DNA of 64,000 bases from Rana temporaria. Lineage: Eukaryota > Chordata > Amphibia > Anura > Ranidae. Location: assembly GCF_905171775.1 (NCBI RefSeq), contig NC_053490.1, forward strand, positions 85,394,286-85,458,285, written 5' to 3'. The position numbers and the translations under genes were made by a program. Below, in pieces: positions 53,731-64,000 of the stretch. The notes beneath the pieces are model-generated. The model was not told where the DNA came from. It was given only the letters and a program-made list of their open reading frames with translations, and made no database searches. The stretch's first letter is position 1, and every line of letters begins with the position of its first letter.

Positions 53731-54004
53731 TAAGGCTCGGTTCACACCAACACCGCATCCGTCGCACAGCAGGGGTCCGGTGCGTGCTTGTTCACCGTTT
53801 CAGGTCTGATTTTAGCCCGAATTTTGGGCTGAAATCTAACCTGAAACACACCAAAATAGGCACACGTTTTTCCTGCACACTGCACCGGACCCGCTGCGGA
53901 GATATGTGAACCGGCTCCATAGAGAGCCACTCACATTCTCCTGCTATGCGAATTGGATGCGGAGAAACGCGCATTCAAGATGCATAGGTGTGAACTGAGC
54001 CTTA
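53731..54004. mobile_element. MITE with GGCTCGGTTCACACC ends
   Basis: Left AGGCTCGGTTCACACC and right GGTGTGAACTGAGCCTTA are inverted repeats. Subterminal GCATCCGTCGCACAGCAGG is mirrored only loosely. Confidence 0.75.
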
Positions 54005-54145
54005 AGATTTGTCCTCATATTATATGGTTTTGGTAAATCTGAATACAAAAATCTGCAGAAAATCTAATAGTGTGTATGGGGTCTTACTAAAACTGGTGCA
54101 TACAGAATCTGGTGCAGCTGTGCATAGTAACCAATCAGCTTCTAG

Positions 54146-54478
54146 GTTTGAGCCCAGGTTCACACTGGGCTGCGGGAGTGAAGCCATGCGAGTTCAGCTG
54201 AACTCGCACGATTTCACTCCCGCTGGCAGTCCCGATTTCGGCCGCGATTTCAGAGGCATCTGTGCAGGTTTCTGCACAGATGTCAATGTAAATCGCGGCC
54301 CGAAATTGCAAAAAGTAGTACAGGAACTACTTTTTGAAATCAGTGCAGTGCCGTAGATGCGGCGTCGCACCGATTAGGACGGTGCCACTGCCGAAAATTG
54401 CCGGCAAATGCTGCCGATCTAAGATGCGATTTGACATCTCAAATCACATCTCAAGTCATACCAGTGTGAACCAGGCCT
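54146..54478. mobile_element. MITE with GCCCAGGTTCACACTGG ends
   Basis: Left AGCCCAGGTTCACACTGGG and right CCAGTGTGAACCAGGCCT are inverted repeats. The interior contains CTGTGCAGGTTTCTGCACAG. Confidence 0.8.
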
Positions 54479-54479
54479 A

Positions 54480-54898
54480 AGGCTGGGTTCACACTATACT
54501 ACACAACTTTTATCCTACTTTGCTCTGCGACATTGGTCCTACATCCATCGACTTTCATGAACAGGATACTACTTTGATCCGACTTTGTGATAGTCTGACT
54601 TGTTTTTTGACCAATCAAAACAATCCCAGAGTGAGATAAATTCCTTTTACTGCTGCTGTAATCACATGTCGGATGGCAAGGACAAGGCTCCTACTTTGAT
54701 CCGACTTCAATGATATTCAATGGGCTGAAGTAGGATCAAAGTCGGACCGAAGTAGTACAGGGAGCATTTTCAAAGTCGGACCGACTTGTGTCAGACCAGT
54801 TAAGACGGCTCTCATAGGGAAACATTGATTTTCACACGTCATGCGACATGAGCTCCCAATGTAGGAGCGTTTGTTGTACCAGTGTGAACCTAGCCTGA
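54480..54898. mobile_element. MITE with GGCTGGGTTCACACTA ends
   Basis: Left AGGCTGGGTTCACACTAT and right CAGTGTGAACCTAGCCT are inverted repeats. Inner GATCCGACTTTG / CAAAGTCGGA arms. It directly adjoins the preceding MITE, and a third TTCACAC end starts at 54905. Confidence 0.82.
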
Positions 54899-55062
54899 GC
54901 CCTTGTTCACACTGAACACAGCTTTAAAATCGTGCCAGTTCAAATGAAAGTCACATTGCAGCCCAACTTCCGGGCACCTTGAAAGACATCTATGCGGGTT
55001 CATGCACAGATGTCTATTAAAATAGCTCCTGAAGTCGCCAAAAGTAGTGCAGGAACTACTTT

Positions 55063-55482
55063 TAGAAATTGTAGCTGCTGAGTTTTATTAATCGGACACT
55101 CATCTGTCACGTGGTCCAGGGATGCAGACGAATGAAGCACCGCTCCTCTCCCCTCCTCTCCATGGCGCTGGCATTCTGACTGTGGGTGCCCGGCTGCGGC
55201 TTCACAGCTGGGCACGCACTGCGCATGCGCAAGCCGAATTACGATTTGCCGGACAATCTTCTGGGACCTGTGACATTTCCCAGAAGATAACACAGAGGGA
55301 GGTGTGAAATTCCTTTTGGCGCTGTGGAGCCCCAGGAGGTAGTGGGAGCTGTATGGCTCTAAAAAGAGGGTATCCGCTCCCCCCCACCCCCCCAAAAAAA
55401 AACGACATGCCAAATGTGGCTTGTCAGGGGGCCACCTTCACTTAAAGCTGAAGTTCCATTTTTGGGTGGAACTCAGCTTTAA
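55063..55482 (-). mobile_element. TTAA MITE (FBb type), inverted
   Basis: Contains the exact NRF1-type palindrome TGCGCATGCGCA at 55220-55231, GGCTTCACAGCTGGGCACGC, and the terminus GTGGAACTCAGCTTTAA ending at 55482. The left end merges with a TTCACAC MITE. Confidence 0.65.
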
Positions 55483-56411
55483 GAATCCTCTGCAAAATAA
55501 TTTTTGGTAAAATGCTCTTACGGGGTTAATCACTTCTAAAGAGTCACAGATCTTGTAGTTTTCTTCATTGGAACACTTATAGTGCATCAGATGATCATTA
55601 ATGAAAAAGTCACTCTCAGCTCAGAATCAGTATCCAAAGGATAAAGAAGAACAAACAGCTTTTTCTTCAGAGCAGGAACAGGTAGGAATCTGCAACAAAG
55701 TTTGTTAAAATCCATACAATGTACAGTACATGGATCAGCCAGAGTGTAAAATGTTTTTCTCAACAAATGTGGAGGTACTCTTTAAGGAAATGCTAAACCA
55801 TGGTGAGAACTAAACCAATATTAAGTGAACATAGTGCCCCTCTTCTCTTGCTGCACTTGTCTTTCTATTCCTGTCTCTTTTAGTGGAACACAAGGGTATC
55901 TTGTCACCACACTATAATTTAACTGTGTGCCTAAACCCACAACAGTAAAATCAGTCTGTATATGCAGTAAAGCAAGCTCGTTATACTCACTGCGGGACAT
56001 AAGGGGTTAATCCTCTGCATTGTGTAAAAAGTCTGTTTTATCCTGTCTTCTCTGATCCTCCTCTTCTTTCACTGTCCCCAATCAATCAACTAAAAGAACA
56101 AAGTCTTGGGGTCACTCTGCACATGTTTAGTTTGGTTTGTGCTGTTAGAGAGTTTTTTTCTTGGGAGAGTACATATAATCAGCACAGGGACAATCAGCCC
56201 TGTCCAGACAGGGGGTCAGGGGTCCTGCAGCCTCATAGGACAGTCAGAGTAGAATGAAAACTCCTCCTACAAGCTTTAACCAGACACTGGTAGAAGTCAT
56301 AAGTAAAACTTTAAAAGGGTACGTGAGAATATGCTTAAAGTGGAATTTTAGTCAGAAAATTAAGTCCTGATAGATCACTTCAGGATGGTCTCTTTTGCAG
56401 TTATAGGTACA
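55483..56411. other. low-copy intergenic block with weak exon candidates
   Basis: The least repeat-like stretch of the right half. On the minus strand 55522-55612 reads SDFFINDHLMHYKCSNEENY then KICDSLEVINP, up to a good donor (CCC|GTAAGA), but the acceptor is poor. On the plus strand, after CTTGTAG at 55556, VFFIGTLIVHQMIINEKVTL is open for about 28 codons and then stops. Neither is recognised as a known protein. Confidence 0.3.
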
Positions 56412-57137
56412 GGGGTAGATTCACATACCTACGCTGCGCCTGGCGCAGATGTCAGATACGCTACGCCGCTGTAACTTACTTTGAGTTGGTTTGAATCCTC
56501 AACGAATTTGCGCCGTAAGTTACGGTGGCGTAGTGTATCTCTCGTAGCTTAAGGGCGCGGAATTCAAATTGGGCGGGTAGGGGGCGTGTTTCATTTATAT
56601 GAAGCGCGTCCCCGCGCCGAACGAACTGCGCATGCGCCGTCCCTAAAATTTCCCGGCGTGCATTGCTCTAAATGACGTCGCAAGGACGTCATTGGTTTTG
56701 ACGTGGACGTAAATTACGTCCAGCCCCATTCATGGACGACTTACGCAAACGACGTAATATTTTCAAAATTATACGCGGGAATGACGGCCATACTTAACAT
56801 TGAGTACGCCATCATATAGCAGCTTTAACTATACGCCAGAAAAAGCCGTCCGGAAACGACGTAAAAAAATGCGACGGCCGCTCGTACATTCGTGTATGGT
56901 TGGAAATAGCTAATTTGCATACTCAACGCGGAATACGACGGGAACGCCACCTAGCGGCCGCAGAAAAATTGCATCTAAGATCCCACGGCGTACTAAGGTG
57001 TACGCCTGTCGGATCTAACACAGATGCCGTCATATCTTGTTTTGTGGATACCAAAACAAAGGTACGACGCGCAAAATTTGAAATTACAGCGGCGTATCAA
57101 CAGATACGCTGCTGTAATTTCTTTGAGGATCTGCCCC
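56412..57137. mobile_element. MITE with GGGGTAGATTCA ends, copy 2
   Basis: Left GGGGTAGATTCACAT and right GAGGATCTGCCCC. The interior has the NRF1-type palindrome TGCGCATGCGC at 56637-56647 and ACGTAAATTACGTCC-type motifs. Related to 41497 and 61698. Confidence 0.75.
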
Positions 57138-57279
57138 AGAGTATGTAAAAATAAGTGCCTATACTGTTTAAAATACATTAATGCAGGGTCCCGCTCTGTT
57201 AGGGACTTGTTCTCTATATCCGACACTGTGCTTACAATCAGAGCCTCTAGAGGCTGATCGGCTGACATTGTTAGGATTT

Positions 57280-57562
57280 AGGCCTCGTACACACGACAGA
57301 GATTCTCGGCAGAATTCACCGAGAAACTCGGTCAAAACCCGGATTCTGCCGAGAATCTCTGTCGTCTGTACAGTTTTGGCTCGATGGAGCCGCCGAGGAA
57401 CTCGACGAGAAAATAGAGAACATGTTCTCTATTTTCTCGTTGTCCTCGTTCTTCTATGGGAGAAGCCGGCCCGCCGAGCTCCTCGGCGGCTTCATCCCAA
57501 AACTCGACGAGGAACTCGACGTGCCAAGCACGTCGAGTTCCTCTGTCGTGTGTACGGGGCCT
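57280..57562. mobile_element. foldback MITE with AGGCCTCGTACACACG ends
   Basis: Ends AGGCCTCGTACACACGACAG and CTGTCGTGTGTACGGGGCCT. The interior includes the inner hairpin AGAGAACATGTTCTCT at 57415-57430 and AACTCGACGAGGAACTCGAC repeats. Confidence 0.9.
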
Positions 57563-57699
57563 CACTGTTGCTGAAGGCACAAGAAAGTAACAGGAATGAC
57601 AGACTGTGCTGAGGGAACATGGATTGGGGAGGGAGAGAAGAAAAGCAGGAGAGGTGACAGGGCAAACTTTACTTCCAGTGCCAGGAAGACACAAAAGAC
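57563..57699. other. short unassigned sequence
   Basis: Nothing recognisable. Confidence 0.4.
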
Positions 57700-58723
57700 T
57701 TAACCACTTCCTTACTGGGCACTTAAACCCCTTCCTGACCAGAGGACTTTTTGCGATTCGGCACTGCGTCGCTTTAACTGACAACTGCGCGGTCGTGCGA
57801 CGTGGCTCCCAAACAAAATTAACGTCCTTTTTTCCCCACAAATAGAGCTTTCTTTTGGTGGTATTTGATCACCTCTGCGGTTTTTATTTTTTGCGCTATA
57901 AACAAAAATAGAGCGACAATTTTGAAAAAAAAAAAACATTTTTTTACTTGTTGCTATAATAAATAGCTCAATTTTTTTTTTACGTTTTTTTTTTTATCCT
58001 CAGTCTAGGCCGATACGTATTATACATATTTTTAGTAAAAAAAAAAAAAAAAATCGCAATAAGCGACTGGTTTGCGCAAAAGTTATAGCGCCTACAAAAT
58101 AAGGGACAGAATTATTATTATTATTTTTTTTTTTTTACTAGTAATGGCGGCGATCTGCGATTTTTATTGGGACTGCGACGTTATGGCGGACACTTTTGAC
58201 ACATTTTTGGCGCCATTCACATTTATACTGCAATCAGTGCTATAAATATGCACTAATTACTGTATAAATGTGACTGGCAGGGAAGGGGTTAACACTAGGG
58301 GGTGAGGAAGGGGTTAAATGTGTACCCTAATTAGTGTTCTAACTGTGGGGGAAGGGGGGTGACTGGGGGGGTGACCGATCTGTGTCTCTATGTACAAGAG
58401 ACACAGATCCGTCTCCTCTCTCCCCTGACAGCACCGCTGTCTGCGAGAGCCGGGAATGAGAGATGATCTCATCTGTAAACATATGAGATCATCTCTCATT
58501 GGCCGCACAGATCGCCTAGGAAACGGCCGCTCCGATTGGCCGTTCACGGCGATCTGTGACTGGCTGTGTCCAAGGGACACGGCCAGCACAGCAGTTCCCC
58601 GCTGCGCGCTCGGGAGCGCGCGCGGGGAACGTGCAAAGGGGAGGCCGTAAAAAGATGGCCTGTTAGAGTTTGGGAGCCACGCTGAGGCCGTACAAAGTCG
58701 TACGGCCGTCAGCTAGTGGTTAA
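57700..58723 (+). mobile_element. TTAACCACTT-ended repeat P8
   Basis: From TTAACCACTTCCTTACTGG to AGCTAGTGGTTAA. The core GTATTTGATCACCTCTGCGG and TTTTTTGCGCTATAAAC lies at 57860-57905. Its right third is similar to P7 (CCTATGTACAAGAGACACAG). The right TTAA is shared with a T2-like end. Confidence 0.92.
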
Positions 58724-59130
58724 AGTGATACTAAAGGATCGTTTTTTTTTTAAATAACAAACATATCATACTTACCTCCACTGTGCAGCTAGTTTTGCAC
58801 AGAGTGGCCCCAACACAGACTTCTGAGGTCCCTCACCAGTCTCCCGGCTCCTCCCCGCATAAGATAACCCCCTAGGAAAAGCACTGTCCAGGGGGGTTAC
58901 CTTGCGGGCGCGCTCCCGAGTTATTCATTCGGCGTCCATAGATGCCAAATGTATGACTCGGCCCCAACCCCCGGTGCCTATACAGCCAAGGAAGCTGCTT
59001 TTGTTTAATCTGCAACTGTCATGGTGCTGCACATGTGATAATTTATGACACCAGCCATTTATTCGTTTGACAATTTGGTTGAGGACACAAGCAAACGTGA
59101 CAGTTAGCAATCCTGGCATTTTAGGAATGT
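58720..59130. other. T2-like TTAA element fragment
   Basis: Begins TTAAAGTGATACTAAAGGAT, resembling the terminus of 18350. The right end was not found. Includes the CAGCCAAGGAAGC block seen at 21224. Confidence 0.5.
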
Positions 59131-59414
59131 GATGCCGCGTACACACGGTCATTTTTTCGGGTTGTAAAAAACTTTTTTCAGGCTCTAGAAAAAACAACGT
59201 TTTTTTCAACTTGATCATTAAAACGGCCTTGCCTACACACGATCGTGAAAAAAAAATGCTCTAGCAAAGCGTGGTGACGTACAACACGTACAACGGCACT
59301 ATAAAGGGGAAGTTCCATTCGGATGGCGCCACCCTTTGGGCTGCTTTAGCTGATTTTGTGTTAGTAAAAGACGATTTGCGGTTTTCCGAAAAATGATTGT
59401 GTGTACACGGCATA
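59131..59414. mobile_element. foldback MITE with ATGCCGCGTACACACGG ends
   Basis: Left ATGCCGCGTACACACGGTC and right ATTGTGTGTACACGGCAT are inverted repeats, 284 bp. Confidence 0.85.
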
Positions 59415-59543
59415 ACTGTTTTTTGAAATCATTAAATCAATGGGTTTAGTTCAACTTTATGATTTATTGCTGTTTAGGGGCTCTGGGCTTCGGCAAAACG
59501 GCAGCCTCCAGCAAGAAGAAATAGGAGCAATGCTGGAGGCAAT
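59415..59543. other. short diverged repeat
   Basis: Contains GGGTTTAGTTCAACTTTAT, a diverged TTAA-element end. Confidence 0.4.
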
Positions 59544-60069
59544 TTAAAGCGGGAGTTCACCCATTTATTAATTTTTTTTTTTTCTCCCCTTAGATTCCTG
59601 CTCGTTCGGTCTAGGGGAATCGGCTATTTGTATTAAAATATGAGCTGTACTTACCCGTTTTCGAGATGCATCTTCTTCCGTCGCTTCCGGGTATGGGTCT
59701 TCGGGAGCGGGCGTTCCTTCTTGATTGACAGTCTTCCGAGAGGCTTCCGACGGTCGCATCCATCGCGTCACTCGTAGCCGAAAGAAGCCGAACGTCGGTG
59801 CGGCTCTATACTGCGCCTGCGCACCGACGTTCGGCTTCTTTCGGAAAATCGTGACGCGATGGATGCGACCGTCGGAAGCCTCTCGGAAGCCTGTCAATCA
59901 AGAAGGAACGCCCATTCCCGCAGCCCATACCCGGAAGCGACGGAGAGGATGCATCTCGTAAACGGGTAAGTACTGCACATATTTTAAAACAAATAGCCGA
60001 TTCCCCTAGAGAAAACGAGCATCCAGCTATGGGGAAAAAGTGCCCTCTAAGGGTGAACCCCCGCTTTAA
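59544..60069. mobile_element. foldback MITE FB4, 526 bp
   Basis: TTAA-bounded, from TTAAAGCGGGAGTTCACCC to GGGTGAACCCCCGCTTTAA. By eye almost identical to FB2 (same total length and same arm centre GGCTCTATACTGCGCCTGCG near 59804). Confidence 0.93.
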
Positions 60070-60344
60070 AGCACACAATAATTTTGGTAGTATAATTATC
60101 ATTGCGGAATTTATATTCCTTGCCAAAGAACATTTTTTTTTATCAAACTGTTATGGGTAAAGTTCCTCTTTAATCACTGTACTCTAAGTTAATCTACAAT
60201 TGGTATGAAGTTACCATGTTTGTCCTTGGTTTATGCATAATCCAAGCTATTATCTCTTCGGAAATATAGAAGATTAACCAATACTGTAATTTCCTGTATG
60301 TTTCTACTAATGGACTCAGCACTAATCTGATAATTACATTTTTT
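60070..60344. other. unassigned intergenic sequence
   Basis: AT-rich. Nothing recognised. Confidence 0.4.
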
Positions 60345-61534
60345 TTAACCACTTCCCGCCCGGCCTATGGCCGATTTACATCGGGGAAGTGGTTTTGAAA
60401 TCCTGACTGGACGTCCATGGACGTCTTGCAGGATTCCATGCCGCGCGCGAGGCCGTGGGGGCGTGCAGCGCGGCGATCGGTGATGCGGGGTTTCAGTCTG
60501 ACACCCTGCATCTCCGATCTCTGTAAAGAGCCTCCGGCGGAGACTCTTTACCACGTGATCAGCCGTGTCCAATCACGGCTGATCACGATGTAAACAGGAA
60601 GAGCCGTTGATGGCTCTTCCCCACTCGCGTCTGACAGACGCGAGTAGAGGAGAGCTGATCGGCGGCTCTCCTGACAGGGGGGGTTCACGCTGATTGTTTA
60701 TCAGCGCAGCCCCCCCCTCGGATCGCCACACTGGACCACCAGGGAAGCCCACCCTGGACCACAAGGGAAGGGGAAAAAAAAAAAAAAGTCTTGAAAAAAA
60801 AAAAAAAAAAGCTTTTTAAAAAAAAAAGATGCCAATCAGTGCCCACAAATGGGCACTGACTGGCAACATGGGTAGATAAGTGCTGCCCCACAGTGTCCAT
60901 CAGTGCCACCCCAGTGTCCATCAGTGCCACCCCACAGTGTCCATCAGTGCCACCCCACAGTGCCCATCCATGCCCAGTGCCCACCTATCAGTGCCCATCT
61001 GTGCCACCCATAAGTATCCATCAGTGCCACCCATAAGTGCCGCCCATCAGTGCCGCCCATGAGTGCCCATCAGTGCCGCCTATGTGTGCCCATCAGTGCC
61101 GCCTATGTGTGCCCATCAGTGCCGCATACCAGCGCCGCCAATCAGTGCCACCTCATCTGTGCCCGTCAGTACTACCTCATCGATGTCCATCAGTGCCATC
61201 TCATCGGTGCCCATCAGTGCCGCCATCTCAGTGCCCGTAATTGAAAGAGAAAACTTACTTATTTACAAAAAAAATTACAGAAAAAAATAAAAACGTAATT
61301 TTTTTTCAAAATTTTCAGTCTTTTTTTAGTTGTTGCGCAAAAAAAAAAAAAAATCGCAGAGGTGATCAAATACCACCAAAAGAAAGCTCTATTTGTGGGG
61401 GGAAAAAAACGGCAATTTTGTTTGGGAGCCACGTCGCACGACCGCGCAATTGCCATTCAAAGTGCGACAGTGCTGAAAGCTGAAAATTGGCTTGGGCGGG
61501 AAGGTGCGTAAGTGCCTGGTATGGAAGTGGTTAA
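60345..61534 (-). mobile_element. TTAACCACTT-ended repeat P9
   Basis: From TTAACCACTTCCCGCCC to TGGAAGTGGTTAA. The core at 61340-61400 is in reverse orientation. Contains the GGCACTGAT-type minisatellite at 60835-61240. Confidence 0.92.
60835..61240. repeat. CATCAGTGCC minisatellite in P9
   Basis: About 20 imperfect copies of a 15-20 bp unit (GTGCCCATCAGTGCCNCC), the complement of the P4 and P6 cargo. Open frames of His/Cys/Pro-rich peptides are artefacts. Confidence 0.93.
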
Positions 61535-61697
61535 TAAATCACTATATAGTTTATCAAAATAAAAATCATGTCCATTTTTTGTCAACAAATTTCCAGGATC
61601 ACATCTTCAAAATGCAATACTATCCCTTGGAAATGAGTGGGAACAGACAGATTATATGGTTTCTGACCCAATTTGGCGTGCACAAAATACAGACAGT

Positions 61698-62659
61698 GGG
61701 CCAGATTCATGAAGCACTTACACCGTTTTTTTGGTAGATGCGCGACGTAAGTGCAGATTTGCACCGGCGGATCGCTGCACCGTACCCAGAGAACCAGATT
61801 ACGCCTTCAAATCGACTTTCTCGCCTCGGTGTAACATTTCCACGCCGGCGCGGCGTTGGTGCAGATTTACGCTGGTCGGATCTGGCGCGGCCATGGTTTT
61901 TGTGTTTTAAATATGCAAATGAGGTTTTTGGGCCGATTCATCAACTTAAGCTTGACCGGCGCTGGCTACTCCCGGTGAGCGGAGCTGAAATTTCCGGTGC
62001 AAAGTTACACCTCATAAAAGCAGGGGTAACTTTGCACCAAACTTGCAGAGGTCAGCTGGAGAGCAGCTAAAGCAGCAGCGTTACAAACGACCTGAGCAAC
62101 AACACTTGCTGGACAACACATAGAGGCGGTCCCCATGTTGGGAGAGGCCCTCAATAATTACAGCCCTCTCCTCTGGGCTGAAATTGGTCATCCGCCCACC
62201 TGAGGATTCCTCATCAGCCATAACTGCCCCACCACAATGCAAACGACCTAGCTTAGAAAAAAAAAAGCTTCAGTACATTTGCACCTGCAGGGCGGAAGTC
62301 TGGGCTGATTCATGGACTGGGCTTTGGTAGTGGGTCGGCGTAGCTCAGGGATCACGCCGGGGCGCAGTTCTGAGCATGTGCAGATTGGGACATTTACCCC
62401 TGGATGTCACTGAGCATGTGCGGTCTAAGATGCCCCCCCGGCGTGACCCCAGCGCCACGGTCGGCACTTCATTAGCATAGGGTGACTCCCAGTTGGCCTT
62501 ACCCCCCCTTACGCCGTCGAAAATCCGCCCCGCTGGGGCATCGTAGACAAAAAAAGTTTCTTGAATCACCTAACTGCCTCTCCGCGCTGGACCGGTGTAG
62601 TCTAAAAATGATGCACCACGCCGGTGCAAATCTGCACCATTGTTTATGAATCTGGCCCC
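61698..62659. mobile_element. MITE with GGGCCAGATTCA ends, copy 3
   Basis: Left GGGCCAGATTCATGAAGC and right TTTATGAATCTGGCCC are inverted repeats. The subterminal GATTTGCACCGGCG and GCCGGTGCAAATCTGCACC are also inverted. No ORF. Confidence 0.88.
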
Positions 62660-63468
62660 GTAACTAGAGTTGGCTTCACACTAGCACACCTTCCATCCTT
62701 ACATAATTATAGTAAAATGTTTAAAAAGATTACTCAATATTACTACAGTTTTCTCCTTTCACAAACGCTGTGGCTCACCACCACTTGGCATATTTAAATG
62801 TGGCTCTCAAGCTAATACAAGCTGGTGACCCTTGAGGTTAGTGATATATGTAAATGTAAATTGTAAATTGCTGAAACAAAAATGAAGCACATATGATATG
62901 AGGCGGGTATCTTCCAGAACTCATGCAGGTTTTGAAAATAGAGAAGTTTTGTGGTTTCTAAGGGGGTGGCTTTAGGTGTGCAGCTGCTACATTTACTAAT
63001 AGAGAACGAAGTGACAAAGGCTGCAACTTTAGCATTCTATGAAGGAGAGAGCATTATGCAAGAACTCAGGGGCTCATGCGCTTCTACGCCAAGCCCCTGG
63101 CTGCAAGGTAAGAAAGGTCGATTTGTTTGGCATCGTTTTCATACAAGTGTTGGGTTCACCAGTGGTTGGTATGCTACATACTGTACAATGTGAAACCAAT
63201 GTCGTACGGTGAAGTGCGTTGTATGTATTCTGGGAAGGGGATCATTTGCATTGTCCTGTGCGTCTTCTGCTCCATTTCCAGCTTGAATTCAGACAAAAAT
63301 TTGGACTGAATTTGCAGCGGTGAACAGGGACGCACTGGACCCCTGCTGTGTGCCGCTCTATGCGGAAGTGTGAACCTAGCCTTCAAATTCAGCTAATCCT
63401 ATTTATTTTTAAGTAAAATTGCCTCTTGTTGATGTCAATAGGATATGTTTTTTCTAACAGCTTATCCT
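62660..63468. other. low-copy sequence with one weak open frame
   Basis: From 62985 to 63110 the plus strand is open (AATLAFYEGESIMQELRG) and runs to a donor-like CAAG|GTAAGA at 63110. An acceptor-like GTGCAG lies near 62979-62984. Not recognised. A diverged TTCACAC-type end follows near 63370. Confidence 0.3.
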
Positions 63469-63909
63469 TATGCCGCGTACACACCATCACTTTATGTGAT
63501 GAAAAAAACGACATTTTCTGTGAAGTAAAAAATTAAGTTTTTGAAACTTCAATTTTCAAGACGAAGTTGCCTACACACCATCGTTTTTCTCACAATGTTC
63601 TAGCAAAGTGAGGTTACGTTCTCACCACTTTTTCCATTGAAGCTCGCTTCATAAAGTAGCTTCTGGGCATGCGCGGGTGAAAAAACATCGTTTTAAACGA
63701 CGTTTTTTACTACACACGGTCAATTTCTGTGAAGTAAAAAATGACGTTTTGAAAAACGACACATAAAATTGAAGCATGCTCAAATTTTTTTTGGTCGTTT
63801 TTTACAAGACATAAAATGACGTTTTCCCCCACACACGGTCAATTAAAGTGACGTTTTTAAAAAAGTCGTTTTTTTTCATCCCATAAAATGATGGTGTGTA
63901 CGGGGCATA
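63469..63909. mobile_element. foldback MITE with TATGCCGCGTACACACC ends
   Basis: Left TATGCCGCGTACACACCATC and right GATGGTGTGTACGGGGCATA are inverted repeats. Arms of AAAAACGAC / GTCGTTTTT motifs. Same family as 35987-36424. Confidence 0.9.
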
Positions 63910-64000
63910 ACATGCAGCAGCCTTTGCTACACCTCTGAAATGCAATCTGCAGTATATCCCTTTTCAGAAGTCGTTTGACAGAGGAGGCGATATCACCTCT
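63910..64000. other. end of window, unassigned
   Basis: Nothing recognisable. Confidence 0.4.

Noticed and set aside
55500..55700. Calling this block a FLT3 exon
   Set aside because: Synteny and splice phase are suggestive on the plus strand, but the frame stops after about 28 codons, no diagnostic residues match, and the minus-strand alternative is on the wrong strand.
57332..57841. 169-codon minus-strand frame
   Set aside because: Spans a foldback MITE and the end of P8, so it is a chance opening.
60880..61290. Cys/His/Pro-rich plus-strand frames resembling zinc-finger peptides
   Set aside because: Translation of the CATCAGTGCC minisatellite. The Cys and His residues come from the repeat unit, not from a domain.
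1..64000. rRNA, tRNA, snRNA genes, CRISPR arrays or bacterial operons
   Set aside because: No tRNA-type boxes, rRNA segments or spacer-repeat arrays were seen. Introns, GT/AG sites and transposon types show animal nuclear DNA.

Overview
This window is vertebrate nuclear DNA. I read it as an anuran amphibian, most likely a ranid-type frog. That is inferred from the repeat spectrum (Tc1 with long inverted ends, DIRS, hAT MITEs, TTAA-bounded foldback elements), not from a database match. The only host gene I can prove is the 5' part of PAN3 on the minus strand. PAN3 is the RNA-binding adaptor subunit of the PAN2-PAN3 poly(A) deadenylase. Three exons are visible: exon 1 (27536-27782, start codon and CCCH zinc finger), exon 2 (2475-2593) and exon 3 (580-646). 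All have GT/AG boundaries and their codon phases join correctly (1, 0, 1). Exon 4 and later lie beyond position 1.

Layout: 1-579 is the start of intron 3. 647-2474 is intron 2, which holds a 3'-end mRNA retrocopy with a perfect 16-bp target duplication. 2594-27535 is intron 1, about 25 kb, built almost entirely of nested mobile elements. It contains two Tc1-like elements, two hAT elements with exact 8-bp duplications, several TTAA-bounded families that abut by shared TTAA sites, a 0.6-kb TATC array, and a 1.1-kb C/G-rich minisatellite just inside the exon 1 donor. 27783-28200 is the GC-rich PAN3 promoter region with an NRF1-type palindrome.

From 28.2 kb to 64 kb the window is upstream of PAN3 and mostly intergenic repeats. 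Main items are a DIRS-type tyrosine-recombinase retrotransposon (31.4-35.8 kb) with split inverted ends and an internal complementary region, large palindromes (42.2-43.5 kb) with an inverted partner copy at 46.9-47.45 kb, a third degraded Tc1 element, six to seven copies of a TTAACCACTT-ended family, foldback MITEs, and three hammerhead-core-like motifs in Penelope-like non-coding sequence. In human the gene divergent from PAN3 is FLT3, so weak exon candidates on the plus strand were examined, but none is convincing.

The genes do not form an operon. The only functional unit is PAN3 transcription leftward from about 27.8 kb through a very repeat-rich first intron. No rRNA, tRNA, CRISPR or bacterial features were seen. 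All repeat calls rest on reading terminal repeats and target-site duplications by eye, and no search was run.
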